A DNA stretch of 52,265 nucleotides from Pirellulaceae bacterium (GTDB lineage Bacteria; Planctomycetota; Planctomycetia; Pirellulales; Pirellulaceae), in assembly GCA_028280445.1 (NCBI GenBank), contig JANQLU010000128.1, positions 1-52,265 of the forward strand. Reading direction: 5' to 3'. The first letter of the stretch is position 1; every line of letters starts with the position of its first letter. Made by a program: the position numbers and the translations under genes. The notes below the pieces were generated by a model. That model did no database searches, was not told where the DNA came from, and saw nothing but the letters and a program-made list of their open reading frames with translations. Of the stretch, positions 41,621-51,003 are shown in pieces.

Positions 41621-42162
41621 TCGTTTTCAGGTAGCTTCAGCTTCAATTTTTTGAGTGCCTGATTAATGGTTGCCTTGACCGTGCCAATGGAAACTTGCAT
41701 GACTTCGGCGACCTCGACGAGTGAAAGCGATTCGTAGTAGCGGAGTACAATCGCTTCGCGTTGTCGATCGGGCAGTTGTTCGATGGCGTGTTTCAAGGAA
41801 TCGTTGGACTCAGTAGATTCAACGGATGGTTCCTCCGCGATGTCAGCCGCGCCGGTTTCCAGGGTTTGCAGTTTGGATTGTTTGCGTCGCATTTCGCGGC
41901 AAACATTGTTGGCAATACCGAGTACCCACGTCGTCAATTTTCCGTTCCCCGAAAATTTTTTAAGGTTTTCAATCAAACGCACAGCTGTTTCCTGGGTGGC
42001 TTCGATGGCTGCGTTTTCGTCGCGAAGTTGCGACATACAAAACCGATAAATCAGGTCCTGCAAGCCACGGAGCAGTTGTGCCAGGGCGGAACGATCACCA
42101 GACTCAGCGGATTTCCAGAGGTGGATAAAGGCGTCCGGCTTCAATTCGTCGTTTTTGGGCAA
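41617..42162 (-). CDS. ECF-type RNA polymerase sigma factor
   Basis: 181 residues. Region 2 is LIYRFCMSQLRDENAAIEATQETAVRLIEN and KLTTWVLGIANNVCREMRRK; region 4 is LPDRQREAIVLRYYESLSLV EVAEVMQVSIGTVKATINQALKKL, with the helix-turn-helix. There is no additional domain. It is the first gene of a three-gene operon with the basic membrane protein (4-base overlap) and the acidic protein (1-base gap). This arrangement (sigma factor, membrane regulator, exported protein) points to an envelope stress or surface sensing circuit. The ~270 bases upstream carry no other gene. Confidence 0.93.
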   Translation of the reverse strand: MPKNDELKPDAFIHLWKSAESGDRSALAQLLRGLQDLIYRFCMSQLRDENAAIEATQETAVRLIENLKKFSGNGKLTTWVLGIANNVCREMRRKQSKLQTLETGAADIAEEPSVESTESNDSLKHAIEQLPDRQREAIVLRYYESLSLVEVAEVMQVSIGTVKATINQALKKLKLKLPENE

Positions 42163-42433
42163 AACTGCTCTCGTGATATAGGTGAGTGCTTCTGGTGCCG
42201 AAAAGGTTTATCAGGAAATTTATTTTTTTTCACATCTTTTGAAAATGGCAGTAGAGTGTCGAAAAGTTGCCGCCAAATTACAGATCGAAATAGAAATTTT
42301 CGGTGACAACCGATTTCGGCATTGGGCCTACTGCAGTCCACCCGCGTTGGTGCCGTGGGAGTGCGCGGCAACAGCCGCGATTTTTCGAGAGCGAGTTTAT
42401 TAAATTCTCATGACAGCGTTGTGCGCCTGCCAA

Positions 42434-45400
42434 TCAGTTGGCTTTTTCAACCCATGTTTTTGCAATTTGATCCAGCTCGTCTTCCAGCTCACCGTTTGGC
42501 GTTTCGCTGAAAAAATGGTGTTCGATACGACTGATCGAAGTTTGCAGCGCTGACAAATCACGTTCTGCTATTCCATTTCGTTCCTTAATCGAATTGAGCA
42601 AGGTTAACACGGTGAACGGATTGATTTCCTCTGGAACATGGAACTCAGCGCTGGATTTTTCAGCAGGCTTGTTGAGGATGATCAGGGCAAAAATTCCAGC
42701 GGTCACCAGGATGGCAATCAGCGGGATTAACCAGAACAAAAACGCATAACTGGTGCGCCCGTAATTGCGTTCCAATTTGACCGTTTCTTTTGCGGCGACC
42801 AAGTCCGCGTCTTTGTATCGTTGAAATTTGTTTTCCGCATCAACAATGGCTTTCGAAAAACTAAATTCGCTGGTTTTACCTTTTTGGGCGACTGCCGCGT
42901 ATTCGACTGTCCAGCTTCGATCTGAAACGATTTGAATCTCGTCGCTTTTCGAATCGAAGGTGGTTGGCAAAACGCCTTGATCGTCGATATTGATCAGTTC
43001 GAAATTGTCTTTTTTCACATCAATCAATTGTTTGAGATCGGGCACCAATCCTTTGGCGGTAGCGGCGATTTCAACAATCAATTTTCCGTCTTCGGCGCGT
43101 CGCTCATCCAGTGTCTGGGTGATTTTGATATCCGCGGCTGGTCGCGGTTCGCCTGCGTCGTCCGATGAATCAACGACCACTGCCGGTGATTCGATAGGAA
43201 TGACGACGTAACCCGAAGTATCCAGAAAATCCAGATCGAGTTTGATGGGTTGAATACGATCTACTTCGGGACCTCGAGCTTTCAATAAAATGTAAGCGTA
43301 GGGAGTCACGCGCCATCCCGGTTGATCGGCAGGCCGTGACCGCATCGTTTTGGGGCCTTCGAAGGTGACGTTGAGAACTTCGAAATGTTCGGACAACGCC
43401 TGGTTGACGGTTTGTTGAAATTTGTCGCGGTAATCTTCGGTGGGCCGACCGTAGTTATAAGCGAATATTGAATTGTTTTGGTTTTGAACATATTTTCCAA
43501 AGCCACCAGCCTCGCGTTCGATTTCGGTCGTGTGTAACAATCGCACATAAACGCCAAATGGAGTTTTATGACCGACAACGTCCGAACCATCGATCTGGAT
43601 GTCGAGTTTGATTTCGTTCACGAGATCTTTGTAGTAATCAAACAGATTTTTGGCTTCCCAGGCACGCGGGTGGTCGCCAACAATTTGGAATCCACCGCGT
43701 AAGTAACGGAATTTGATTTCCGGTTTGATAGGGTTCATGCGCGTAAACAAATTGTTGGCAAATTTTGACAAATGATCCTGACCGAGACTGCCTGGCAGCG
43801 CTACGATAGCCTCGCGGATTTTTTTGTATTGGCGCAAATCGGGAACGGTTTCGTTCGTGATTTTGCCCAGATCGCACGCTCCGAGGCTGGCATAAAACCA
43901 GAAATCGTAAACCTCCGTGGATTGTTTTGATTTGTCGAGCGACTCGGCAACGTCGTGATATTTGGTTGCGGCAAGTTTGAATTGATCGAACGCACGATCA
44001 CGGCGGTCGCTGAATTCAGAGCTTTTTTGAACGGTTTGCGAATAAGCGTTTTCGTCGTACATCAAACAAGCCATCGCCAAGTGCAATTGCCAGTTTTCCG
44101 GATGTGTTCGCAGCGCTTCGGCTGCCAAGGTTTTGGCGACGGTGTAGCCGCGCATGACTTCCTGTTGCACCTCGGGTTCTCGGCGGCGTGTCTGTTTCGC
44201 TTCTTGAGTGCGAACATCGCGCCAGTTGGTGGCAAGGTTAGTGCGCATTTTTTGACAGATCGCGGCAATAGTTTCAGGCTTTAAAGAATCCAGCGATCCA
44301 AAAACGCTTTTCACGCGATCCAAATGGAAGACTTCGGCACTGCTATGGCACGTGGTAAATGCCTCTGCCAATTTTCGTTCGTCGATTCCGTCAATGGGCA
44401 TTTTACGGATGCGTTTGACCCAGCCGCTGAGCTCTCGCAGGTTTCGTTCCTGTTTGGAGCGAGTCAACGGAATCGCCTCGGCCTTGCGATCAAATCCATA
44501 AAAATAGATGTACGGATTGCGTCTGCGTTTGTCCGTGTTGGGATCGTGATTCCGCGTCCAGATTCCCAGGAATTCGTGAACCAGCTCTTTGGCAATCTCC
44601 GGATGGGTCGGTGCAATTTTTTCGATAAACGGGAAAGCCTCATCTTCTTCGTTGATCCGCAAGTGCAAATCGGCATACGATTTGAACAACACGATATGCA
44701 GGCTATTGTCGATCAATTCGCGCCATTGTTGACTGGGGCGAATCACCAGCAAATCTCCGATCTTGATAGGTCGGTCGTAGCGATTGTTTCCATACCGACG
44801 GCTGAGTTCGGCAGGGTCGATCCAGTAATAATTGCCATACATGTCAATTTGCATGTAGGGTCGGCGACTGGATTGCTTGGAGTTTTTGACAGCAATGGTC
44901 GCTTCTTCGATCCAGTTTTGGGCGAGCAAGGTCAATACGTGTTGCCATTTTTTGGCGGTCTTTGGAGCAACACGAATCAGGGATTCGACGGCGCTGTTTT
45001 GTAAGCGAAGCAGTTTTAGACGTTCGGTGGGCTGCATCGTTTTTGCATTTCGCGCGAATTCGGCAGTTTTCGATCCGAGGCTGGACAGAATCAACATGCC
45101 GCGTTCGGGTGATTCCGTAAAACTCTGATTGAGCCACGCTTGCCCGACATTGCGATCGACTTGGGGAGCAAGTTCGATCAGATGCTGCATCGCTTTGTTG
45201 CGTTGCGGTTGTTTCGCATCTTTGAGACCAACAATGTTTTGGTTGATCGTCCACGCTTTTTTAAGCCAGTCCGCGATTTTTTTCTGACGATATTTTGTAA
45301 TGGCCAAATCCGACCAAATCTCAAGCGCCGTAGCATCTTTCATCGTCGATGGGTCTTCGAGTTTGGGCAGAAAACGGGCGACGTCATCAACCAGATTTGA

Positions 45401-46429
45401 TTTCATCAGCAGGCTCGCTGCCAGAAGTCGTTGTTTGGCGTCTTTGCCGCCAATTTTTCCAGTGCCTTTGTCGAGGCGATCAACAAACTGTAAATAGGAA
45501 TGTCCCATCAGTCGGGATTTGGAAATCATCGCCGAGAATGTGACAACGTGTTCTTCTACCAATGGTCCGGGAGCTGCATCGAGCAACGCAAAAATATCTT
45601 TTGGTGTTAGAAAACTGGTCGGCGGTTTGGGTGCATTGGGTGAAGCGGGTTGCGGTGTGGCAGGTTGGCCAGCAGCGGCGTTCGGTGGCGCCGGTGCAGC
45701 CGTGTGGATTGAATTCAAAACGTGCTTGAAGACTTTGTCGGCGTCTGCTGTTGGAAGCGTTGCCAAAAACGATTTGACTTGGGGCCATTGGGCGAGCAAA
45801 ACCGCTTTTTTGAATGTCGCAACTTTTTGTTTAGTTCCAGGTTCGGTTTTGGTAACCACCGGTTTTTTGTTAGCGACTGGCGAAACGGTTAGTTGGACAT
45901 CTTTCTTGAGGCTTTCAATTTTTTCGCCTTTGCCGACGGTCAGTTTCAAGGACGCTTTTTTGGCATCCGCTGACAATACCGAGGCCTTCCAAGTCTTGAG
46001 TGTTTTATCTTGTTTTTTGCCGACCGAAAGAGTGACGTTTTGATTGGGCGTCAATTTGGTTTTTTCTGGCAGACCGACGACGACAAACTCTTCGAAGACA
46101 TTCAGGATTTTAGCTGTGAAAGGTTTTTGAATTTCACTGCCGACCGGTTTACTGGTTTTTGGTTTTTCGGACCATGCTTTCAAAATCTCTTCGGGTGTTC
46201 GGGCAAAACTGGTTTTTAACAGTTCCTCGACCAGCGGATTTTTTTTCGCGGTTTTAGATTTTCCTGTTTTGGTGGAACCGTCTTGCGGCTTGCCACTGGG
46301 CTTCGCCGGAGCTTTTTCCTGAACAACGGGAGTGTTCCGCGCTGGTACGGTTGGAGGTTGGTCAGCGGCGTAGGTCAGGTTCGCGGCTGTAACAAGCGAT
46401 AGCGTGAAAACAATCAGCAATTGTTTCAT
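42434..46429 (-). CDS. Very large exported, membrane-anchored protein downstream of the Bat operon
   Basis: 1331 residues from the ATG at 46429; a GTG five codons upstream is an alternative, as neither has a clear ribosome-binding site. A signal peptide (MKQLLIVFTLSLVTAANLTYA) is followed by a Pro/Lys-rich linker, a short beta domain (~95-190, SLKLTVGKGEK) and many helical repeats (~200-850) of HEAT or TPR type. Residues ~890-1220 form beta-rich domains (GVYVRLLHTTEIEREAGGFG, LDLDFLDTSGYVVIPIESPA, SDRSWTVEYAAVAQ). A single TM helix lies at ~1229-1252, then a ~79-residue cytoplasmic tail. No catalytic motif is seen. It follows the operon terminator at 46545, so has its own promoter, but probably serves the same envelope assembly. 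Confidence 0.8.
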   Translation of the reverse strand: MKQLLIVFTLSLVTAANLTYAADQPPTVPARNTPVVQEKAPAKPSGKPQDGSTKTGKSKTAKKNPLVEELLKTSFARTPEEILKAWSEKPKTSKPVGSEIQKPFTAKILNVFEEFVVVGLPEKTKLTPNQNVTLSVGKKQDKTLKTWKASVLSADAKKASLKLTVGKGEKIESLKKDVQLTVSPVANKKPVVTKTEPGTKQKVATFKKAVLLAQWPQVKSFLATLPTADADKVFKHVLNSIHTAAPAPPNAAAGQPATPQPASPNAPKPPTSFLTPKDIFALLDAAPGPLVEEHVVTFSAMISKSRLMGHSYLQFVDRLDKGTGKIGGKDAKQRLLAASLLMKSNLVDDVARFLPKLEDPSTMKDATALEIWSDLAITKYRQKKIADWLKKAWTINQNIVGLKDAKQPQRNKAMQHLIELAPQVDRNVGQAWLNQSFTESPERGMLILSSLGSKTAEFARNAKTMQPTERLKLLRLQNSAVESLIRVAPKTAKKWQHVLTLLAQNWIEEATIAVKNSKQSSRRPYMQIDMYGNYYWIDPAELSRRYGNNRYDRPIKIGDLLVIRPSQQWRELIDNSLHIVLFKSYADLHLRINEEDEAFPFIEKIAPTHPEIAKELVHEFLGIWTRNHDPNTDKRRRNPYIYFYGFDRKAEAIPLTRSKQERNLRELSGWVKRIRKMPIDGIDERKLAEAFTTCHSSAEVFHLDRVKSVFGSLDSLKPETIAAICQKMRTNLATNWRDVRTQEAKQTRRREPEVQQEVMRGYTVAKTLAAEALRTHPENWQLHLAMACLMYDENAYSQTVQKSSEFSDRRDRAFDQFKLAATKYHDVAESLDKSKQSTEVYDFWFYASLGACDLGKITNETVPDLRQYKKIREAIVALPGSLGQDHLSKFANNLFTRMNPIKPEIKFRYLRGGFQIVGDHPRAWEAKNLFDYYKDLVNEIKLDIQIDGSDVVGHKTPFGVYVRLLHTTEIEREAGGFGKYVQNQNNSIFAYNYGRPTEDYRDKFQQTVNQALSEHFEVLNVTFEGPKTMRSRPADQPGWRVTPYAYILLKARGPEVDRIQPIKLDLDFLDTSGYVVIPIESPAVVVDSSDDAGEPRPAADIKITQTLDERRAEDGKLIVEIAATAKGLVPDLKQLIDVKKDNFELINIDDQGVLPTTFDSKSDEIQIVSDRSWTVEYAAVAQKGKTSEFSFSKAIVDAENKFQRYKDADLVAAKETVKLERNYGRTSYAFLFWLIPLIAILVTAGIFALIILNKPAEKSSAEFHVPEEINPFTVLTLLNSIKERNGIAERDLSALQTSISRIEHHFFSETPNGELEDELDQIAKTWVEKAN

Positions 46430-46544
46430 GATAGTTTGTGTCACGAATATATGTTTACTTGGGGTCTGAAATCGAAAGGGCGAGCGGCCGGTTGCCTTGA
46501 GACGATGGCAATGAATGTCCAGCTTTTATTTTAACATCAAACAA

Positions 46545-46574
46545 AAAAGGCCGAACGTTTCCATTCGGCCTTTT
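46545..46574 (-). terminator. Intrinsic terminator of the MoxR-Bat operon
   Basis: On the minus strand AAAAGGCCGAA, 8-base loop, TTCGGCCTTTT then further T. It begins 17 bases after the TAA that ends the UGA-extended TPR gene, but ~120 bases after the first UGA, which favours the extended reading frame. Confidence 0.88.
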
Positions 46575-46590
46575 GGTTTGTTTTCCTGAA

Positions 46591-47289
46591 TTAAGAGCCA
46601 TTTCCATCGGGAACTTTGATGGAGCCAGCACCTTCGCCTTTTTTACGTTTAGTACCGCGACCGCGGTTACGGTTTTTGCCGCTTCATGTACCCTGTCATT
46701 GACTGGGCAAAGGCAGCCCTTGAAGCTCGCTGAGATCCATTCGTGCGAGACGAATCGAGGATTCGAGGTCTTCTTTACTGCGTTCCAGCAATTCCTTGTC
46801 ACCGGATTTCTTTGCAGTGTTCACCAATTGTGTGTAGTGCTGTCGGGCGGCCTCGATTTCAGGTTTCCACTGTTCTTCTGGCAAACCTTCTAATCGCATG
46901 AGCCAGGTCATGTAGTATTGCGAGTTGGCCAAAGTTGCCTGAACATCGGCAACCAGTGCGGCGTCGGCTTCTTTGTTGTTACGAACATCTTGCAGCAGAG
47001 TCTCCAAAGCTTTGCGAGCCTCGGGGAGTTTTTTGGCCATCATTTGAGCTTTGCTTTTTTCCAACGTCACCTTGTGAATTTGTGTTTTGTTTTCAGCGGG
47101 TAACGAGGCGAGAACAGTGTCGTATTGTTCGACCGCTTGCTCCCAGTTTTTTTCACTCACATGATGCCTGGCGTTCGTAATGATTCGATCGATGCGATCC
47201 ATTTCCATTCGATCCTGGCCAGGTCCGAAATGGTAAATTAAACCGCCAAGACCGACGAACAACCATGCGACAATCAGCAGGATTCTCAT
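46591..47289 (-). CDS. Membrane-anchored TPR protein of the Bat operon with two in-frame UGAs (putative double selenoprotein)
   Basis: The ATG at 47289 has GGAG six bases upstream. Residues 1-20 (MRILLIVAWLFVGLGGLIYH) are an anchor helix, followed by TPR-like helices to ~190, e.g. NWEQAVEQYDTVLASLPAEN. A normal gene call stops after LQGLPLPSQ at the UGA 46698-46696. The same frame continues as U-QGT-U-SGKNRNRGRGTKRKKGEG and ends KVPDGNGS-TAA at 46593-46591: Sec198 and Sec202 (UxxxU) plus a 30-residue Gly/Lys/Arg tail. A SECIS-like hairpin lies 34 and 22 bases after the two UGAs, and the terminator follows directly. TPR proteins occur in other Bat operons (BatB/C/E). The double Sec is inferred; if wrong, the protein is 197 residues. 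Confidence 0.75.
46652..46670 (-). promoter_or_regulatory. Candidate SECIS hairpin for Sec198 and Sec202
   Basis: On the minus strand GTA-(A)-CCGC-GGTC-GCGG-TAC: a 7-bp stem with one bulged A and a GGUC tetraloop with G at the first two positions. The first loop G is the 22nd base after the second UGA and the 34th after the first, both within the usual bacterial range. Confidence 0.55.
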
Positions 47290-47402
47290 TTCAATCTCCA
47301 TCGTGTCGTGGTAGTCGCCTCTCAGTATATTTCAATTCTCAGCTCGAAGCGAGCTTAACCTCTGAATTCTTGAAATTCTGATCTTTACATTCTTCGGCCA
47401 TT

Positions 47403-48389
47403 TCAGGCGTAAACCTGCGCTGTTTTCCTAATCGGAACGCCAGCTCGATAAAAAGATCCAAAATAATGAAGCAAAATTGGCAAAAAAGTAAACAAAGAAC
47501 TGCCGAAAACGATCGCAGCCAACGCCCATTCTCGACGCGTCCAATCGTCCAGATTCTTTTTGTCTTTGGTGCGATTGAGACGACTGATGATGTCGGCCGG
47601 CAAATGTTTTTGGTTTCCATCGTGATAAAAACCGCCGAGTCGGTTTGAAATCTGTCTCAATGTGTTGGTGTCCTGTCGTGACATGTGGCCGTCAATGAAT
47701 TTACCATTGTGAGGGTCTCCAACGCCGACCACGATAAACTCTTGAACCGATACAGGCAGTTTAGGCATTCCCGTTGGCGGAACGGTATCTCCGTCGGTCA
47801 ACATCACAATAAATGTGCTGCCGGGGTTCCATGGCTTTGACATTTTTACTGCCATGTTGATGCCGTCCATCAATTTGGTTTTGCCTGGCTTGTAGGCATG
47901 CCACATTGGAAGCTCTTCTAAAATATGCCGCACGACTTCATGATCTTTAGAATCTTCGAGCAACGGTTTTGCGTCACTGTAAACGGCAATCACGGTGGTT
48001 TTAAATTGTCGCATCGGAACGCGATTGAACAACGATTCCAATACCTGTGAAGCGCGTTTTCTACGCATCAACGTTTGATCAACACCGGCGTCTTTTAAAT
48101 GCATGCTGGGCGACACATCCAAAATTAGAACCAGATGTTTGTATTCGTTTTCCTGAATCATATCGGCTTGGTGAATTTTTGCTTCGACGACCAACAGCAA
48201 TGACAGAAAACCCCAGCAGCACAATGAAATTGCAGCAATTCGTAACAGCGGCGCGGCGTGAGTCCAAATCGTGGGCCGCCCCGATGGCCCAAAGGCGAGA
48301 CGGGCGATTTTTTGAATTCGTCGGTAGTGTATGATCTCGGCGATCACGCAGATCAAAATAACACCGAGGGTGATGATTTCAGTTACCAT
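47403..48389 (-). CDS. BatB-like VWA membrane protein
   Basis: 328 residues. N-terminal TM helices (EIITLGVILICVIAEIIHY and a second near residues 50-70), then a VWA domain with MIDAS LILDVSPSMHLKDAG, and MLTDGDTVPPTGMPKLPVSV as a later core strand with the second metal region. A C-terminal TM helix (EWALAAIVFGSSLFTFLPIL) anchors the other end. It is typical of aerotolerance-operon BatB. The gene overlaps the upstream VWA gene by seven bases. It probably works with the MoxR ATPase and the other VWA protein as a metal-dependent chaperone complex in the membrane. Confidence 0.92.
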   Translation of the reverse strand: MVTEIITLGVILICVIAEIIHYRRIQKIARLAFGPSGRPTIWTHAAPLLRIAAISLCCWGFLSLLLVVEAKIHQADMIQENEYKHLVLILDVSPSMHLKDAGVDQTLMRRKRASQVLESLFNRVPMRQFKTTVIAVYSDAKPLLEDSKDHEVVRHILEELPMWHAYKPGKTKLMDGINMAVKMSKPWNPGSTFIVMLTDGDTVPPTGMPKLPVSVQEFIVVGVGDPHNGKFIDGHMSRQDTNTLRQISNRLGGFYHDGNQKHLPADIISRLNRTKDKKNLDDWTRREWALAAIVFGSSLFTFLPILLHYFGSFYRAGVPIRKTAQVYA

Positions 48390-49300
48390 GGCGTGTACCT
48401 CAATCCGAGTAACCCAATCATGCTGAATCCAATGAAAACAAGCCCCGCGATTGAAAAGGGTTTAAACCAATCGAGAACTTCGGCATACGATTGTTTCATT
48501 TCCGCGACTTGCATTTGATCAATGCGGCGAAAAACATCTTGGAGTGCTTGTTGATTGTCGGGACTAAAGGAAGCACCACCGGTGATATTGGTAACGGTGG
48601 AAACCTCCGGAGGTGACATGCCGCCACCAATGTGAATCGAATAGACGACGATATTGTCTTCGCGCAATGACCTGGCGATTTCTTCTTCCTCGCCGTTTCT
48701 TAGATCGAAGCTGGCGCCGTCGGAAACGAGGATGATCATTCGATCGCCAGTTTCACGAGTAATCAATGTTTCCTGGCATTTGCGCAACCCTTTGCCAATC
48801 ATTGTGCCGCCTCCATAACCGGGAGGCAGACGTCGTGGATTCAAAAAAGGTTTAGCACAACGAAACGCCGACGCGTCGGTGGTCAACGGAATCCAATGGT
48901 TGGCGTTGTCGCCAAAAACCGTCATGCCAAAGGCATCGCCCTCGCGCATCTCGACAAATTCGTTGATGGAATTCATGGCGACTTCATATCGGGTTTCAGA
49001 ACCAAAATTGGCCATCATGCTCCCGCTGAGGTCCAAACAGAATTCGATGTTCGTCAATTCGCGTTTGGCTTTCGGCACGCTGAGATGGCGGGGGCCGGCC
49101 AGAATCACGATCGCCATCGCCAATATCATGGGGCCGGCACACGTGATCAGATTGATCACGAACGAGTAAAACCTGCCTTTTCGTGCGACGCCGTGGTCTT
49201 GGGGCAGAGCCACGCGCCCGGACTGGCGGAGCCAAATCCAAACCAGCATCGAAGCAGGAATAAACAATCCAAACAGAATGTACCAATTGCTAAAACTCAT
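48383..49300 (-). CDS. BatA-like VWA membrane protein
   Basis: 305 residues. TM helices at the N terminus (WYILFGLFIPASMLVWIWL, FVINLITCAGPMILAMAIVI), a VWA domain with MIDAS EFCLDLSGSMMANFG, SDGASFDLRNGEEEEIARSL and YSIHIGGGMSPPEVS, and a C-terminal TM (FKPFSIAGLVFIGFSMIGLL). This is the usual BatA layout. The start overlaps the upstream gene by four bases (ATGA) and its end overlaps batB by seven, so all three are translated as a unit. Confidence 0.92.
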   Translation of the reverse strand: MSFSNWYILFGLFIPASMLVWIWLRQSGRVALPQDHGVARKGRFYSFVINLITCAGPMILAMAIVILAGPRHLSVPKAKRELTNIEFCLDLSGSMMANFGSETRYEVAMNSINEFVEMREGDAFGMTVFGDNANHWIPLTTDASAFRCAKPFLNPRRLPPGYGGGTMIGKGLRKCQETLITRETGDRMIILVSDGASFDLRNGEEEEIARSLREDNIVVYSIHIGGGMSPPEVSTVTNITGGASFSPDNQQALQDVFRRIDQMQVAEMKQSYAEVLDWFKPFSIAGLVFIGFSMIGLLGLRYTPW

Positions 49301-50142
49301 TCGGTCATCACATTCGTTTCTGTAGGGTCTAACAATTCAGAAGACATCGACTCATAGGGTTTCAACAATTCAGCCAAGGACACTTGCTGATCATGTTGGG
49401 GACTATGAATCCATCGTTCTAGCTGTTTCATCAACGGCCCTGCTTTTGCATCTGTTTTGATTTTAGCGATTGCTTGCTCGGCGGAAACGGATTCCAGTTT
49501 CAATTGCCGTCGCCAAAAAGCAAATAACATGCGTTCCAGTTCTGCAAACTGTTGTCGATCCAGTTTGTTTTTCAGCGCCAGTTCCAACCGCGGTTTTAAC
49601 AGGTCTGCCAGCGTCGTTTCGGTTGCCACAGGCACCGGTTTTTGTTTGCGCTTTCGACCAAGAAAAACCAGCCCGATCAAAACCAACACCCAAAAGATGA
49701 CCATTACAATCATCAAATTTTTATAACCGCCCAGGCGTGGTAGGAGGCCGCTTTCGAGTTCGTTCGGCTCAATTTGGCCCGGGGGCAACAACGAAAGTAT
49801 TTCAATTTCGATTTCCGGTAGATCATCGACCGACGAACCATCTTTGCGAATCAAGTAGTCCGCCAAATTGTATTTTCCCGGCTCTAATCCTTGAAATGCA
49901 ATGTCGTATCGAAAACTGTCGCCGTGGGGAAAAGTTTTGACGATTCGAACCACGATCGGAGTTCGGTCGTCAGTCAACGGTTTGGCAGCCAGTTCGGTTC
50001 CTGGCAGATTTATTTGTTCGATGAAGCCCGGTGCGCCGACGGTCGGTCGCCGATTGTCCTGCGCGTTGCCATGGTGGAATGCGATCAGCAGGATGCCGCT
50101 GAAGATCGTCAAAAACTGTCCGTATCGCAAACGAGACATCAT
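49297..50142 (-). CDS. Exported single-pass protein in BatD position
   Basis: 281 residues. A signal peptide (YGQFLTIFSGILLIAFHHGNA) and one TM helix (residues ~142-161, NLMIVMVIFWVLVLIGLVFL) separate an extracytoplasmic beta-like domain (VVRIVKTFPHGDSFRYDIAF) from a cytoplasmic helical domain (LKPRLELALKNKLDRQQFAE, MLFAFWRRQLKLE). Position between DUF58 and BatA and the TM layout resemble BatD, but it is much shorter and I see no BatD domain signature. It overlaps the DUF58 gene by four bases. Confidence 0.8.
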   Translation of the reverse strand: MMSRLRYGQFLTIFSGILLIAFHHGNAQDNRRPTVGAPGFIEQINLPGTELAAKPLTDDRTPIVVRIVKTFPHGDSFRYDIAFQGLEPGKYNLADYLIRKDGSSVDDLPEIEIEILSLLPPGQIEPNELESGLLPRLGGYKNLMIVMVIFWVLVLIGLVFLGRKRKQKPVPVATETTLADLLKPRLELALKNKLDRQQFAELERMLFAFWRRQLKLESVSAEQAIAKIKTDAKAGPLMKQLERWIHSPQHDQQVSLAELLKPYESMSSELLDPTETNVMTE

Positions 50143-50999
50143 CGCGCTCCTCGGCCCAGCAGGCCACGCGATTTGAAAAAGTGTCTCAATCGGTATGCGA
50201 TCGGTTGATCCGTCGGGACGACGAGATGATCGACTCGCCCACGTTTGAGTTCCTGTTTCAGAGTCTCTTGATCGATCCCCATTTTTTTTCCACGCGTGGT
50301 GATCGGGCGACCCGTTTCCGCCTCGCGAGCGCGAACAAATCCAGCTCCAGCCAAACGCTTTTCCGCAGGATCCATCAGTTGCAGCAGTACAACATCGTGT
50401 TGTTGTCCCATGCGTTTCAGCGGGACAATGGCCTCGGGTTGATGCAGATCTGAGAGCACAATAATCAGCGAACGATTTAACAGCAACGGTGCAAGTTTCC
50501 GGAGCCGTTCGGCCAATTCCGTTTTTTCCCGCACATTGTATTGGCGAAGTTTATAAAGCCACTGCAGTATTTTGTCGCGGGACAAACTAGGTGTGTAGCG
50601 CAATTCGGTTTCACCCACTCCGACAACGGCAACCGGGCTGATGCGATCCAGGCATGCAAAACCAAGTCCGCCGGCAATATAGACGGCTAATTCATACTTA
50701 CTCCGTCGAGTGGAACTGATGGTCATCGAAGCCGATGTGTCGACCAGCAAATAGCAAGGCATCCGTTTGGGCGTTTCGAATTCTTTGACATGAAATTTGT
50801 TGGTTCTGGCCGTCACGCGCCAATCGATCGATCGAACGGGATCACCCGGTTGATAAATCCGCGACTGGACGTATTCCGTACCGCTGCCGAGAAACGGAGA
50901 AGCGTCCGTACCGTAACTCAGGCTATCGGCCAGCGAACGAACGGCAATGGCAAACTGACGCGAGTCCAGTGTATCGACATTGTCGATTTTGTATTGCAT
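50139..50999 (-). CDS. DUF58 protein of the MoxR-Bat operon
   Basis: 286 residues. The DUF58 signature is clear: IYQPGDPVRSIDWRVTARTN followed by HVKEFETPKRMPCYLLVDTSASM, where the VWA-like MIDAS DTSAS begins. The domain continues with YELAVYIAGGLGFACLDRIS and LSDLHQPEAIV. No TM segment, so it is cytoplasmic and interacts with MoxR and the VWA membrane proteins. The start lies four bases after the moxR stop. Confidence 0.94.
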   Translation of the reverse strand: MQYKIDNVDTLDSRQFAIAVRSLADSLSYGTDASPFLGSGTEYVQSRIYQPGDPVRSIDWRVTARTNKFHVKEFETPKRMPCYLLVDTSASMTISSTRRSKYELAVYIAGGLGFACLDRISPVAVVGVGETELRYTPSLSRDKILQWLYKLRQYNVREKTELAERLRKLAPLLLNRSLIIVLSDLHQPEAIVPLKRMGQQHDVVLLQLMDPAEKRLAGAGFVRAREAETGRPITTRGKKMGIDQETLKQELKRGRVDHLVVPTDQPIAYRLRHFFKSRGLLGRGAR

Positions 51000-51003
51000 G
51001 GTT

